Source: Chitinophagales bacterium (GTDB lineage Bacteria; Bacteroidota; Bacteroidia; Chitinophagales; CAIODY01). From it: a stretch of DNA of 64,000 nucleotides. Positions 1-8,303 of this stretch are shown in pieces. A program made the position numbers and the translations under genes. Within the stretch, counting starts at the first letter, position 1, and every line of letters starts with the position of its first letter. Under the pieces are notes generated by a model that was not told the DNA's origin, searched no databases, and was given only the letters and a program-made list of their open reading frames with translations. Location: assembly GCA_947452995.1 (NCBI GenBank), contig CANGEV010000005.1, forward strand, positions 62,001-126,000, read 5' to 3'.

Positions 1-1
1 T

Positions 2-1036
2 GCAAATGTAGGACAAGCTTTTGCCACAAAGGTTTTCCTGGCTATTTATTCCTTGATAATTTTAATTATTCCGTTTAAATTATCTCATGACTACTCATTT
101 CAACATTTCGAATATTTAAACTTAAATAGCATCCAATTTATTTTATGCTTAGTCTGCCTAATCGGAATGAGTATATGGTCGTTCGTAAAAATAAAAAGCA
201 AAAATTTGTTTGCATTCAGTTGGTTCATCTTTTTCATTCTATATTCAATTAGCACAAATTTTGTAATTGAAATTGGCACTCCATTGGCAGAACGACTTTT
301 GTTTTTGCCCAGTATTGCAATCTGTTTTGTAATAATTTCTCTTTTAACAAAAGCAAAAGAAATCAACTTGCGTAAGCCTTTCCATATTACTATCCTAATG
401 GTGTTTGGAATATATGCCTTCTTGACCATTCAAAGAAATATGGATTGGAAAAATGACGACACCTTATCCTTGGCTGATTATCCTAAATGTCCGAAATCAA
501 TTCGTCTTGCAAATCGTGTTGTAACGGCCTATATAAATATGAGTGCTGATACCAACATTAGCGCAATGATGAAACACGAATTATTAGTTAAAAGCATTGC
601 AATTTGTAAGAAAGCTTTGGCTGTACATCCAGATTATAATGATATGCTTTCAAACATAGGAGTTGCCTATTCGAGAATGGATAGTTTAGATGTTTGTGAA
701 AAATACTGGAAACAATTTGAAACGGTAGATCGAGGTAATCCTAAATTAATTGAGTTACATCACTTTTTATTTGTGAGGATGTATAATAGAGGATTAAGCT
801 TTGGAAGTATAAAACCAGATTCAGCATTATATTGGTTTAATAGAGCTTTTGCTTACGCAAAAACAGAGAATGATGCCAATTATTGGTACGACTATGCAGG
901 TGCAAATTATATGTTGGGGCATTACAAAGAGGCCGCAGATGGTTTTTCAAAAACATTGAAAATTAATCCTGCGAAAAGAGAAGCAGAAATGGGATTAATG
1001 GCGGCTTCGCAAAAAGCAGGGATACCATTAAAGTAA
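2..1036 (+). CDS. TMTC-like membrane protein with TPRs (3' part)
   Basis: The frame is open from the left edge of the window, so only the C-terminal part (about 344 residues) is present; a TTG at 53 is in frame but is unlikely to be the real start. Roughly the first 130 residues hold several hydrophobic membrane segments. The short motif AERLLFLPS, followed by a strand containing RNMDWKNDDTL, resembles the end of the membrane part of TMTC-type (DUF1736) GT-C glycosyltransferase-like proteins. After it come helical TPR-like repeats, the clearest being ANYMLGHYKEAADGFSKTL near the C-terminus. The TPR end would lie outside the inner membrane and bind protein or sugar partners. The assignment to TMTC is by motif memory; a generic TPR membrane protein is the alternative. 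It ends convergently with the GNAT gene, overlapping by 9 bases. Confidence 0.6.
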   Translation, partial: ANVGQAFATKVFLAIYSLIILIIPFKLSHDYSFQHFEYLNLNSIQFILCLVCLIGMSIWSFVKIKSKNLFAFSWFIFFILYSISTNFVIEIGTPLAERLLFLPSIAICFVIISLLTKAKEINLRKPFHITILMVFGIYAFLTIQRNMDWKNDDTLSLADYPKCPKSIRLANRVVTAYINMSADTNISAMMKHELLVKSIAICKKALAVHPDYNDMLSNIGVAYSRMDSLDVCEKYWKQFETVDRGNPKLIELHHFLFVRMYNRGLSFGSIKPDSALYWFNRAFAYAKTENDANYWYDYAGANYMLGHYKEAADGFSKTLKINPAKREAEMGLMAASQKAGIPLK

Positions 1037-1471
1037 TTTCGTCATTACACGGTGCGGAATTCCAACTTCCAAAAACTCTTCACCCTCAACCTCGTATCCA
1101 TTACTACTATAAAACGGTATAGCATAGGCGCGAGCATGCATGGTTATTTGATTACCTGCTTTTTCTTTTACCCAATTTTCAACTTCAGATAATAATAAGC
1201 TTCCTAAAGATTGACGCTGAAAATCGGGATGCACGGCCATTTGACGAAGCCGATAGATCGGTTGTAAATTTTCTAAGCAGCAGCATGCGATCAAAGCTCC
1301 GGAATGCATGTCTGTTAATGCAAATAAAAAAAACGCTTGGTCTTTATTTAGGTCGTCCTGTCTATATGTTAAGCCAAGAGGCTTTCTTAATACTAAAAAA
1401 CGGAGCTGTACCATTTGCTGATACAACTCCGTTCCATATTCAATTTGAATAAAACTATAATTAGTTGGCAT
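1028..1471 (-). CDS. GNAT family N-acetyltransferase (ElaA-like)
   Basis: 147 residues from the ATG at 1471. It carries the GNAT core: a strand ending RQMAVHP followed by the acetyl-CoA loop QRQSLGSLLL, then a late FYSSNGYEV segment, which is the usual alpha4/beta7 signature. The N-terminal half (RFLVLRKPLG) resembles ElaA-type acetyltransferases. The substrate is unknown. The frame continues 21 bases further upstream to another ATG, but 1471 gives a compact protein and only an 11-base overlap with the end of yajC, consistent with translational coupling. It is probably co-transcribed with yajC, although a functional link is not apparent. Confidence 0.8.
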   Translation of the reverse strand: MPTNYSFIQIEYGTELYQQMVQLRFLVLRKPLGLTYRQDDLNKDQAFFLFALTDMHSGALIACCCLENLQPIYRLRQMAVHPDFQRQSLGSLLLSEVENWVKEKAGNQITMHARAYAIPFYSSNGYEVEGEEFLEVGIPHRVMTKLL

Positions 1472-1784
1472 TCTTAGGATATACCTTAGCACTAACTTCA
1501 GCAGAAATCATCGACTTTTCAATTGTAATAACTGTATTATTAGCAACTTCCAAATCAAAAGTTGATTCATCCGATTTTACAATTTTACCATGAATACCGC
1601 TCATAGTAATTACTTTGTCGCCTTTTGATAATTCTTCCTGAAACTTTTTTTGTTCTTTGGCTTTCTTTTGTTGCGGACGAATCGTTGTAAAATAAAATAC
1701 ACCGAAAAGACCAGCCATTAATAACAACATAGGAATGTTACTTCCACCTTGTGGTTGAGCCGCTAAAATTGTAATGATATGCAT
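1461..1784 (-). CDS. yajC: Preprotein translocase subunit YajC
   Basis: 107 residues with the standard YajC plan: one membrane helix near the N-terminus (about residues 15-34), immediately followed by the hallmark RPQQKKAKEQKK, then a small KOW-like beta domain with the typical GDKVITMSGIHGKI stretch. YajC is an accessory subunit of the SecDF-YajC complex in the inner membrane. In many Bacteroidota yajC sits next to nusB; here nusB is about 50 kb away, so that linkage is broken. No clean -7 box was found directly upstream. Confidence 0.95.
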   Translation of the reverse strand: MHIITILAAQPQGGSNIPMLLLMAGLFGVFYFTTIRPQQKKAKEQKKFQEELSKGDKVITMSGIHGKIVKSDESTFDLEVANNTVITIEKSMISAEVSAKVYPKNAN

Positions 1785-1823
1785 TGCTGTAATTTTTTGT
1801 AAAGATATCTAAAGTATCGAACA

Positions 1824-2444
1824 TTATTTACCGAAGATTCCTTGAATTTCGTGAATAAAAATCAAGGCTTGATAAGGTTCGAAAATCATTGGAAAAACTA
1901 ATCCAAATAATGCTCCGTAAAAATGCGCATCATGATTTACCATATCGTTACCTCTACGACCTAAGTACCATTCAAGTGCTAAATATAGAATTCCGAAAAC
2001 TACCGCTTTCATTGGAATTCCATAAGGGTAAATAGTAGCCGAAGGAAAATATAAGATTACAGTAAAAATGCATGCTGCAACTGCCCCACTGGCTCCTATC
2101 GACCTAAAATAATTATCATCTTTATGTTTGATATACGATCCAATATGGGAGAACGCAATGGCTAAGAAATAATAGACAACAAAAACGATTCCTCCCAAAT
2201 TAGCAAAATGAAGTTTGAATATTTTTTCAACGATGCTACCAAAATTATAGAGCACAAACATATTTAGTCCCAAATGAAGCCAACCCGCATGCAAAAAACC
2301 TCCAGAAACAAAACGATACCATTCTCCTGTTCTTTTAATGATGTAAGGGTAAAAGGCTTGCTTGTTTAAAAAGGAAGTATTGTTGAATGCAATCAATGAG
2401 ATTAAAATTGTGCTCATTAAAATCAAAAGGGTCATGCTAAACAT
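1824..2444 (-). CDS. Rhomboid family intramembrane serine protease
   Basis: 206 residues with about six predicted membrane helices. The rhomboid signatures are present: HLGLNMFVLYNFG in helix 2, the nucleophile motif GASG (Ser119), and the catalytic His174 in HDAHFYGALFG. Both catalytic residues are intact, so it should be an active inner-membrane protease that cleaves membrane-anchored substrates. Its start codon is only 26 bases from the divergently transcribed photolyase gene. The -7 box TAACTTTG lies on the minus strand at 2471-2464. Its substrates cannot be predicted. Confidence 0.9.
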   Translation of the reverse strand: MFSMTLLILMSTILISLIAFNNTSFLNKQAFYPYIIKRTGEWYRFVSGGFLHAGWLHLGLNMFVLYNFGSIVEKIFKLHFANLGGIVFVVYYFLAIAFSHIGSYIKHKDDNYFRSIGASGAVAACIFTVILYFPSATIYPYGIPMKAVVFGILYLALEWYLGRRGNDMVNHDAHFYGALFGLVFPMIFEPYQALIFIHEIQGIFGK

Positions 2445-2463
2445 TATTATTCTTATTTTGTTA

Positions 2464-2471
2464 CAAAGTTA
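2464..2471 (-). promoter_or_regulatory. -7 promoter box of the rhomboid gene
   Basis: The minus strand reads TAACTTTG, a perfect match to the Bacteroidota -7 consensus TAnnTTTG, 19 bases before the rhomboid start codon. Its distal end overlaps the first base of the divergent photolyase start codon. Confidence 0.55.
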
Positions 2472-3778
2472 TGGAAGATAATTCAGTTTATTTTTGGTTT
2501 AGAAGAGACTTACGTCTGAATGATAATCACGGTTTGTATAAAGCCTTGACTAGCGGTTCTAACGTAAGATGTATTTTTATTTTTGATACCAATATCCTCG
2601 ACAAATTAGAGGATAAGCAAGATGCAAGAGTACAATATATCCACAACAGATTACATATTCTACAAGAGATCATTAAAGAATATGGAAGTTCACTGAGCGT
2701 TTATCATGGCTCACCTCTAGATGTTTGGAAGCAAATTCTAAATACTGAAAAAGTAAAATCTATTTATTGCAATCATGACTACGAACCACAGGCAATTCAA
2801 AGGGACAGGGAAATATCCGAACTAGCAGTGAAACATAAGGTTGCATTTCACAGTTTCAAAGACCAGGTTATTTTTGAAAAAAATGAAGTCCTAAAGGATG
2901 ATGGCAAGCCATACACTGTTTTCACTCCCTATTCTCGTAAATGGAAAACTGTTTTTCACAATTCTACACTTGAATTTTACCCATCTGAAAAGTACTTAGT
3001 GAATTTAATTAAGTCTAAGGCACAAGCAATCCCAAGTCTGTCAGAAATTGGATTTTATAAAAGTGACCTAGAATTTCCAAGTACTGATGTTCAACTTGAT
3101 TTGATTCGATCGTATGATAAAACAAGAGACTACCCCTTTATAAAAGGCACTAGTAGATTAGGGCTGCATTTACGTTTCGGAAGTATCAGCATTAGAAAGC
3201 TCGTTAATACTTATAAAAGCGTAAATGAAACCTTTTTGAATGAATTAATTTGGCGTGAATTCTATCAAATGATTTTATTTCATTTTCCTTATGTAGTTAA
3301 AGGCGCTTTCAGAAAGGAATACGACTTGATTAGATGGGAGAATAATGAAGCACTTTTTGATAAGTGGTGTAAGGGGGAAACGGGTTATCCAATTGTGGAT
3401 GCGGGTATGCGTGAATTGAATAACACAGGATATATGCACAATCGAGTGCGTATGATTGTAGCGTCTTTTTTAACGAAGCATTTGTTAATTGATTGGCGTT
3501 GGGGTGAAGCTTATTTTGCCCAAAAATTATTAGATTTCGATTTAGCAGCTAATAATGGCGGATGGCAATGGGCAGCAGGATGTGGTTGTGACGCTGCTCC
3601 CTATTTTAGGGTATTTAACCCAACCTTACAAACAGAAAAATTTGATGGAGAATTCAAATACATCAAAAAATGGGTGCCAGAGTTTCAGGAACTAACCTAT
3701 TCTCGACCAATTGTAGAGCACAGTTTTGCAAGAAATAGAGCTATTGAAAGGTACAAGCAAGCTCTAAAGCCTGTTTAG
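2471..3778 (+). CDS. phrB: Deoxyribodipyrimidine photo-lyase (CPD photolyase)
   Basis: 435 residues, the normal length of a class I photolyase. The N-terminal Rossmann-like domain begins VYFWFRRDLRLNDNHGL. The C-terminal FAD domain contains LNELIWREFYQ, GYMHNRVRMIVASFLTKHLL, the tryptophan-rich DWRWGEAYFA, and LAANNGGWQWAAGCGCDAAP with the Asn of CPD-repair enzymes rather than the His of (6-4) enzymes. It repairs UV cyclobutane pyrimidine dimers using blue light. The gene is divergent from the rhomboid gene; a shortened -7 box (TATTTTG, 2454-2460) lies 10 bases before the ATG. It ends with a 4-base tail-to-tail overlap with the CoA-binding gene. A cryptochrome-like role cannot be excluded by sequence. 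Confidence 0.93.
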   Translation: MEDNSVYFWFRRDLRLNDNHGLYKALTSGSNVRCIFIFDTNILDKLEDKQDARVQYIHNRLHILQEIIKEYGSSLSVYHGSPLDVWKQILNTEKVKSIYCNHDYEPQAIQRDREISELAVKHKVAFHSFKDQVIFEKNEVLKDDGKPYTVFTPYSRKWKTVFHNSTLEFYPSEKYLVNLIKSKAQAIPSLSEIGFYKSDLEFPSTDVQLDLIRSYDKTRDYPFIKGTSRLGLHLRFGSISIRKLVNTYKSVNETFLNELIWREFYQMILFHFPYVVKGAFRKEYDLIRWENNEALFDKWCKGETGYPIVDAGMRELNNTGYMHNRVRMIVASFLTKHLLIDWRWGEAYFAQKLLDFDLAANNGGWQWAAGCGCDAAPYFRVFNPTLQTEKFDGEFKYIKKWVPEFQELTYSRPIVEHSFARNRAIERYKQALKPV

Positions 3779-4131
3779 TATTGGTTAGTAGCCAACAATA
3801 CTAAGGTGCAAGCTTCTTCACATTGAATCCCAGCTTCGTTAGCCATTTGTTCTAAAGCAAGATTTTCTGTCCCTGGATTAAAAATGATACGTCGTGGCTT
3901 TAAGTCTAGAATTCGATCAATATATTCTGGTTGATTTTTTGGACCAACATATAAAGTTACCGTATCAATTTTTTCGTTCACAGGCCATTCAGTCTTAATT
4001 TCAACATCAGCCACAAGCCCACTTTTTAATCCATGGGCAATTACGTCATAATTATGTTGACGCAAGCTTTTAATGGCTTTAAAAGCATACCTATCCGGAT
4101 TGGTGCTAGCACCTATTACAAGTGTTTTCAT
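3775..4131 (-). CDS. CoA-binding domain protein (YccU-like)
   Basis: 118 residues forming a single Rossmann-type CoA-binding domain (CoA_binding_2). It starts with the nucleotide loop VIGASTNPDRYAFKAIKSL and has the late IIFNPGTEN and CEEACTLV motifs of the family. Close relatives are cytosolic and of uncertain function; binding of CoA or a similar nucleotide is expected from the family. It follows fabI on the same strand, but a strong terminator hairpin lies between them and reaches to within two bases of this start codon. Confidence 0.85.
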   Translation of the reverse strand: MKTLVIGASTNPDRYAFKAIKSLRQHNYDVIAHGLKSGLVADVEIKTEWPVNEKIDTVTLYVGPKNQPEYIDRILDLKPRRIIFNPGTENLALEQMANEAGIQCEEACTLVLLATNQY

Positions 4132-4133
4132 AT

Positions 4134-4160
4134 AAAAAAAGGCCGGTTTTACCCGGCCTA
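4134..4160 (-). terminator. Intrinsic terminator after fabI
   Basis: AGGCCGG (4140-4146) and CCGGCCT (4153-4159) form a perfect 7-bp GC-rich stem with a 6-base loop. Read on the minus strand it is followed by a run of seven T (4140-4134). It sits between the fabI stop codon and the CoA-binding gene start, so the latter is either expressed by read-through or from a promoter inside this hairpin. Confidence 0.9.
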
Positions 4161-4167
4161 TATTAAA

Positions 4168-4968
4168 TTAAAGATTTAACAATTGTTCAGTAATCCCGGT
4201 ATTTGAATACCCTCCATCATGATACAGATTTTGCATCGTAACCATTTTGGTTAAATCAGAGAAAAGAGCGACACAAAACTGAGCACAATCATCGGCAGGA
4301 GCATTGCCTAATGGAGACATTTTATCCGCGAATTGGAAAAATTTATCAAACCCAGAAATACCACTACCAGCTGTAGTTGGCGTTGGAGATTGAGACACAG
4401 AATTAACACGTACTCTGTTTTTAACACCATAATGGTAACCAAAACTACGAACAATACTTTCAAGCATTGCTTTCGCATCGGCCATATCTGAATAGAATGA
4501 ATAAGCACGTTGAGCAGCGATATAGCTTAACGTAACTACTGACCCTCCTTCCGCAATGGCATCCAACTTATAGGCAGTTGCTAATGTCTTATGCAAAGAA
4601 ATTGCAGAGACATCCATGGTCTTGTTCAAATAATCGTAATTCAACTCAGTATAATGAACTCCCTTACGCACATTAACAGACATCCCAATTGAATGCAATA
4701 CGAAATCAATTTTGCCTCCCAATTTTTCTTGAGCAGTAACAAATAATTTCTCTAAATCTTCCATAGAAGTAGCATCAGCCGCAATAACTTCAGTTTGACA
4801 TTTTTCAGCCAACTTATTAATTTCTCCCATACGCATAGCTATAGGAGCATTTGTCAAAATAATTTTAGCACCTTGCTCATGACAACGTTCTGCAACTTTC
4901 CAAGCAATACTCGATTCGTTCAAAGCACCGAAAATAATGCCGCGTTTACCGGCTAATAGATTGTTCAT
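4168..4968 (-). CDS. fabI: Enoyl-[acyl-carrier-protein] reductase FabI
   Basis: 266 residues, a short-chain dehydrogenase fold of the FabI type. The nucleotide-binding loop is FGALNESSIAWKVAERC; the catalytic pair follows the FabI spacing Tyr-x6-Lys (Tyr159 and Lys166 in YSDMADAK). It catalyses the last, NAD(P)H-dependent reduction in each cycle of type II fatty acid synthesis in the cytoplasm. The gene is monocistronic or nearly so: it has a -7 box TATATTTG 19 bases upstream and a strong terminator downstream. Confidence 0.96.
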   Translation of the reverse strand: MNNLLAGKRGIIFGALNESSIAWKVAERCHEQGAKIILTNAPIAMRMGEINKLAEKCQTEVIAADATSMEDLEKLFVTAQEKLGGKIDFVLHSIGMSVNVRKGVHYTELNYDYLNKTMDVSAISLHKTLATAYKLDAIAEGGSVVTLSYIAAQRAYSFYSDMADAKAMLESIVRSFGYHYGVKNRVRVNSVSQSPTPTTAGSGISGFDKFFQFADKMSPLGNAPADDCAQFCVALFSDLTKMVTMQNLYHDGGYSNTGITEQLLNL

Positions 4969-4987
4969 TTTATAAGATTTTGATACA

Positions 4988-4995
4988 CAAATATA
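4988..4995 (-). promoter_or_regulatory. -7 promoter box of fabI
   Basis: The minus strand reads TATATTTG, a perfect TAnnTTTG match, ending 19 bases before the fabI ATG. No clear -33 TTG is seen at the expected distance. Confidence 0.5.
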
Positions 4996-5041
4996 CTAAA
5001 TTGCTTAACAGAATAAAACTATCAATCAATCTTAAGTCAAT

Positions 5042-5049
5042 TATCTTTA
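5042..5049 (+). promoter_or_regulatory. -7-like promoter box of pfkA
   Basis: TATCTTTA, one mismatch from TAnnTTTG, ends only 4 bases before the pfkA ATG. If it is used, transcription would start at or next to the start codon and the mRNA would be leaderless. Confidence 0.4.
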
Positions 5050-5053
5050 TATC

Positions 5054-6034
5054 ATGAAAAATATTCAAAATATCGCTGTTTTAACAAGTGGAGGCGATTC
5101 GCCCGGAATGAACGCTGCAATAAGAGCTGTTGTTAGAACGGCCTGTCATTTTAATTTGAATGTATTTGGCATAAAACATGGCTATGAAGGTTTAATAGAT
5201 GGTGAAATTGAGTCGATGAATGAATCAGATGTTAGTAATATAATTCACACGGGGGGCACTATTTTACGTACAGCAAGAAGCGCACGCTTTCGTACGGAAG
5301 AAGGCCTACAGCAAGCTATTGAAAATTTAAAAAAATTCAATATCGAAGGCTTGGTGATTATTGGCGGAGATGGTTCTTATAAGGGTGCCGCGGCCCTTGC
5401 AGAAAAATTCCCTATACAAGTAATTGGAATCCCAGGAACCATTGATAAGGATTTAAGTGGCACAGACACAACCTTAGGCTTCGATACAGCCGTAAATACA
5501 GCCATGTATGCAATTGATAAAATCAGAGATACTGCAGAAGCACATGATCGAATCTTTTTTGTAGAAGTTATGGGCCGCGATGCTGGTTATATTGCCTTAG
5601 ATGCAGGACTTGCTACAGGTTCTGAAGCCATTTTAATACCAGAAACAAAAACATATATTGATCATCTTGTAACACTTTTAGAAAAAGGTTGGAAGCGTAA
5701 AAAAAAGAGCCATATTATTATTGTGTCTGAAGGGGACGATGCAGGTGGTGCGATACAAGTTAGTAATGCCGTTAAGGAGAAATTCAATTCAATTGAATCA
5801 AGAGTTACAATACTTGGACATTTGCAAAGAGGGGGTTCGCCTTCTATGGCAGATCGATTATTAGGGACGCGCTGGGGCTTTGCAGCTATAGAAAAGTTGA
5901 TGGCCGGAAAAACAGGTATCGCTTTAGGTATAAAGAATGGAGAAATTAACGAAACACCCTTAAGCATAGTGAATAAAGAACATCCAGCCCTTTCGGAGGA
6001 AATGCTTCGAATGTTATATATCCTTTCTAACTAA
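5054..6034 (+). CDS. pfkA: ATP-dependent 6-phosphofructokinase
   Basis: 326 residues, the typical bacterial PfkA length. Motifs in order: SGGDSPGMN at 12-20, GGDGS at 104-108 (the Gly here is the ATP-type residue; PPi-type enzymes have Asp), GTIDKDL with catalytic Asp131, and MGRDAGYIA, which contacts fructose-6-phosphate. It phosphorylates fructose-6-phosphate in the committed step of glycolysis. The gene stands alone between divergent fabI and convergent heptosyltransferase (4-base tail overlap). The promoter box lies unusually close to the start codon. Confidence 0.96.
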   Translation: MKNIQNIAVLTSGGDSPGMNAAIRAVVRTACHFNLNVFGIKHGYEGLIDGEIESMNESDVSNIIHTGGTILRTARSARFRTEEGLQQAIENLKKFNIEGLVIIGGDGSYKGAAALAEKFPIQVIGIPGTIDKDLSGTDTTLGFDTAVNTAMYAIDKIRDTAEAHDRIFFVEVMGRDAGYIALDAGLATGSEAILIPETKTYIDHLVTLLEKGWKRKKKSHIIIVSEGDDAGGAIQVSNAVKEKFNSIESRVTILGHLQRGGSPSMADRLLGTRWGFAAIEKLMAGKTGIALGIKNGEINETPLSIVNKEHPALSEEMLRMLYILSN

Positions 6035-7035
6035 TTAGAGAGTATAAGCTGCAACTTTTCTTTAATCAACTGTTCGTCTAGATTTAATAAACACGGGGAT
6101 TCATCCCCTAATTTGCAAACATTCTTGACACATGGTTCGCAAGGCAATTTACCATAACGCAAGCCGTGCACATACGACTTATTGTATGCTTCTGTATTTT
6201 TTTCATCATCAGCTCCGTGCATAACCACTGTTTGCAATCTTAGTGCATTAGCAAGATGGCTAGGACCTGAATCAACAGTGAGTAACGCTTTTGCAGAGGA
6301 CATTATAGAGGCTAACTCAAATAAATTAGTCTTGCCTGCCCAACTTATTACATGCGGTAAATTTAATAGATTAATGATACCTTCATTAAAGTTAACATCT
6401 TTGGGGCCGCCTAATAATATAATATTATTTACAGGCAAATCAGCAATAGCGTTTAAAATCGATACAGCCTTTGACAATGGCATTCTTCTTGAGCTTGCTT
6501 CTGAATTGAAGCTTACCAAAAGCGCACCCTTCGATTGAAATGCTATCTCCGATGAAGGGCCTATGAGTGTTACCTCATTAAAACAAGCGTCTTTAAAGGA
6601 AAAACCTTGTTTAATTAAATCAAAGTATTGAACCACACGATGTACCTCTGAATGAAATGTGGGGGTCACATTCAGAAATAGCCCTCTACCCTCTTTTGCA
6701 TAACCAATTCTAATTCCAGCACCACTAGCCAAAGCCATTAAAGCTGCAGAAAAGCTGTTTGGAAAACTAATAAAAGAATCTTTATTTGAAAGTTTAAGCC
6801 TTCTTCCAAATTGCCATACATTAAACAAGCTCTTATATTCCGATTTATTAAACGTAAGTACCTCAAAATCCCCAGGAAAAATTTTCAATACATCTTCCAA
6901 GCCTTTTTTACAAATCAAGGTAAATTTTGATTGAGGAAATTTTTCCATTATAAGTTGAACAGCCGGTGCTGCCATAACCATATCACCTAACCAATTAGGC
7001 ATTCTAATAACTATATTTTCCGGATGTGAATTCAA
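6031..7035 (-). CDS. Glycosyltransferase family 9, heptosyltransferase-like (WaaF/RfaF type)
   Basis: About 334 residues. The N-terminal RMPNWLGDMVMAAPAV is the hallmark start of LPS heptosyltransferases; later come LLGGPKD and the nucleotide-sugar site TVDSGPSHLANAL, then a Cys-rich tail (CEPCVKNVCKLG) also seen in the family. It would add ADP-heptose to the LPS inner core on the cytoplasmic side of the inner membrane. The start is uncertain: the only in-frame codon before an upstream stop that could initiate is TTG at 7035, while the first ATG would cut into the conserved first strand. gmhA for heptose synthesis lies 20 kb away. The neighbouring kinase gene diverges from it. Confidence 0.85.
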   Translation of the reverse strand: MNSHPENIVIRMPNWLGDMVMAAPAVQLIMEKFPQSKFTLICKKGLEDVLKIFPGDFEVLTFNKSEYKSLFNVWQFGRRLKLSNKDSFISFPNSFSAALMALASGAGIRIGYAKEGRGLFLNVTPTFHSEVHRVVQYFDLIKQGFSFKDACFNEVTLIGPSSEIAFQSKGALLVSFNSEASSRRMPLSKAVSILNAIADLPVNNIILLGGPKDVNFNEGIINLLNLPHVISWAGKTNLFELASIMSSAKALLTVDSGPSHLANALRLQTVVMHGADDEKNTEAYNKSYVHGLRYGKLPCEPCVKNVCKLGDESPCLLNLDEQLIKEKLQLILSN

Positions 7036-7089
7036 AGTATGTGCAATTTCGAAACAATTTTCCTTATTTTAAAGCATAATTAAGAATAG

Positions 7090-8253
7090 ATGAACCCTTA
7101 TCGTTTTGAATTTCGCTTTAGAATGGTGTTGCTTCTTTGCGCATTACTCATTATTTCGGCGACACTATGGTATTCTAATTTACTTGCTAAAAAATTGGCT
7201 TTCGAGGAGCGTAAAAAAATGGAATTATTAGCCAATACCTATGAAAAATTAAACAGTGTTGAAGATGGTTCAGATTATACCTTTTTATTGGATATCATTC
7301 AGGAAAACAAAACCATTCCATTGATACTTACAGATAAAGAATTTCGTTTAGCAGGAAGCAGAAATTTCGACTCTATTAAAGCCTTAGATAGTTCATTTCT
7401 AAAAAAGGAATTAAACTTGATGCTTTTAAATGGCGATACAATTGGAATAAAATATCAGGGAAAAACAATTCAGTATATATGTTATAAAGACTCAACCCTA
7501 TTAAGCGAGTTAAAATATTATCCTTATATCCAATTACTAATAATTAGCATATTTTTGGCAGTTGCCTATTTCGCATTTTTCTCTTCACAAAGATCGATTC
7601 AGAATCAACTTTGGGTCGGTATGGCCAAAGAAACAGCACATCAAATTGCCACACCACTTTCATCACTAGGTGGGTGGGTTGACTATTTAACAGAAAAAGA
7701 TATTCCTGAAAATATCAAGGAAAAAGTGTTGCCTGAAATGAATCATGATCTTGAACGTTTGTCAATCATAACAGATCGCTTTTCAAAAATCGGCTCACAA
7801 CCTGAATTAATATTAAAACCAATTTCAGAAAGTGTTAGTGATGCAGTCAATTACATGAAGCGCCGTGCTCCGGCAAAGATACAAATCGAACTAAAAGACG
7901 AGACAAACACAAACATATTAATATCACATAATCCTGCTTTAATGAATTGGGTTTTCGAGAACCTAATCCGAAACGCATTAGATGCAATGAATGAAAGCGG
8001 TTCGATCATTGTGAATATCAAATCTAACGAAAAAAATACCGTGCTAATTGATATCAAAGACAGCGGAAAAGGAATGGAAACGAAAGATTTTAAAAACGTA
8101 TTCAAGCCAGGTTTTAGCACAAAAAAACGTGGCTGGGGAATTGGGCTTGCGTTATGTAAAAGAATTATAGAAGACTATCATAAAGGTTCGATTATTGTCT
8201 TGCATTCTGAATTAGGAAAAGGCACAACGTTTAGAATTCATTTGCCTGTATAA
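7090..8253 (+). CDS. Sensor histidine kinase (orphan)
   Basis: 387 residues. Membrane helix at about 11-33, a periplasmic stretch of about 110 residues, a second helix at about 145-165, then directly the dimerisation domain with the Bacteroidota-type H-box KETAHQIATPLSSL (phospho-acceptor His184). The N-box has FENLIRNALDAM, followed by DSGKGM (G1) and GWGIGLALCKRI (G2). No HAMP domain is obvious. No response regulator gene lies within the window, so its partner is unknown. It starts 54 bases from the divergent heptosyltransferase and ends in a bidirectional terminator. Confidence 0.9.
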   Translation: MNPYRFEFRFRMVLLLCALLIISATLWYSNLLAKKLAFEERKKMELLANTYEKLNSVEDGSDYTFLLDIIQENKTIPLILTDKEFRLAGSRNFDSIKALDSSFLKKELNLMLLNGDTIGIKYQGKTIQYICYKDSTLLSELKYYPYIQLLIISIFLAVAYFAFFSSQRSIQNQLWVGMAKETAHQIATPLSSLGGWVDYLTEKDIPENIKEKVLPEMNHDLERLSIITDRFSKIGSQPELILKPISESVSDAVNYMKRRAPAKIQIELKDETNTNILISHNPALMNWVFENLIRNALDAMNESGSIIVNIKSNEKNTVLIDIKDSGKGMETKDFKNVFKPGFSTKKRGWGIGLALCKRIIEDYHKGSIIVLHSELGKGTTFRIHLPV

Positions 8254-8286
8254 AAAAAGGCTTCCGAAAATGGAAGCCTTTTTTTG
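8252..8286. terminator. Bidirectional intrinsic terminator
   Basis: AAGGCTTCC (8257-8265) and GGAAGCCTT (8272-8280) form a perfect stem with loop GAAAAT, flanked by A-run on the left and T-run on the right, so it can stop transcription of the kinase gene (+) and of the peptidase gene (-). Confidence 0.9.
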
Positions 8287-8303
8287 TAGTATAAATGACT
8301 AGA

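Noticed and set aside
7090-8253. Two-component system with an adjacent response regulator
   Set aside because: Neighbouring genes on both sides encode a heptosyltransferase and a peptidase; no receiver domain gene exists in the window.
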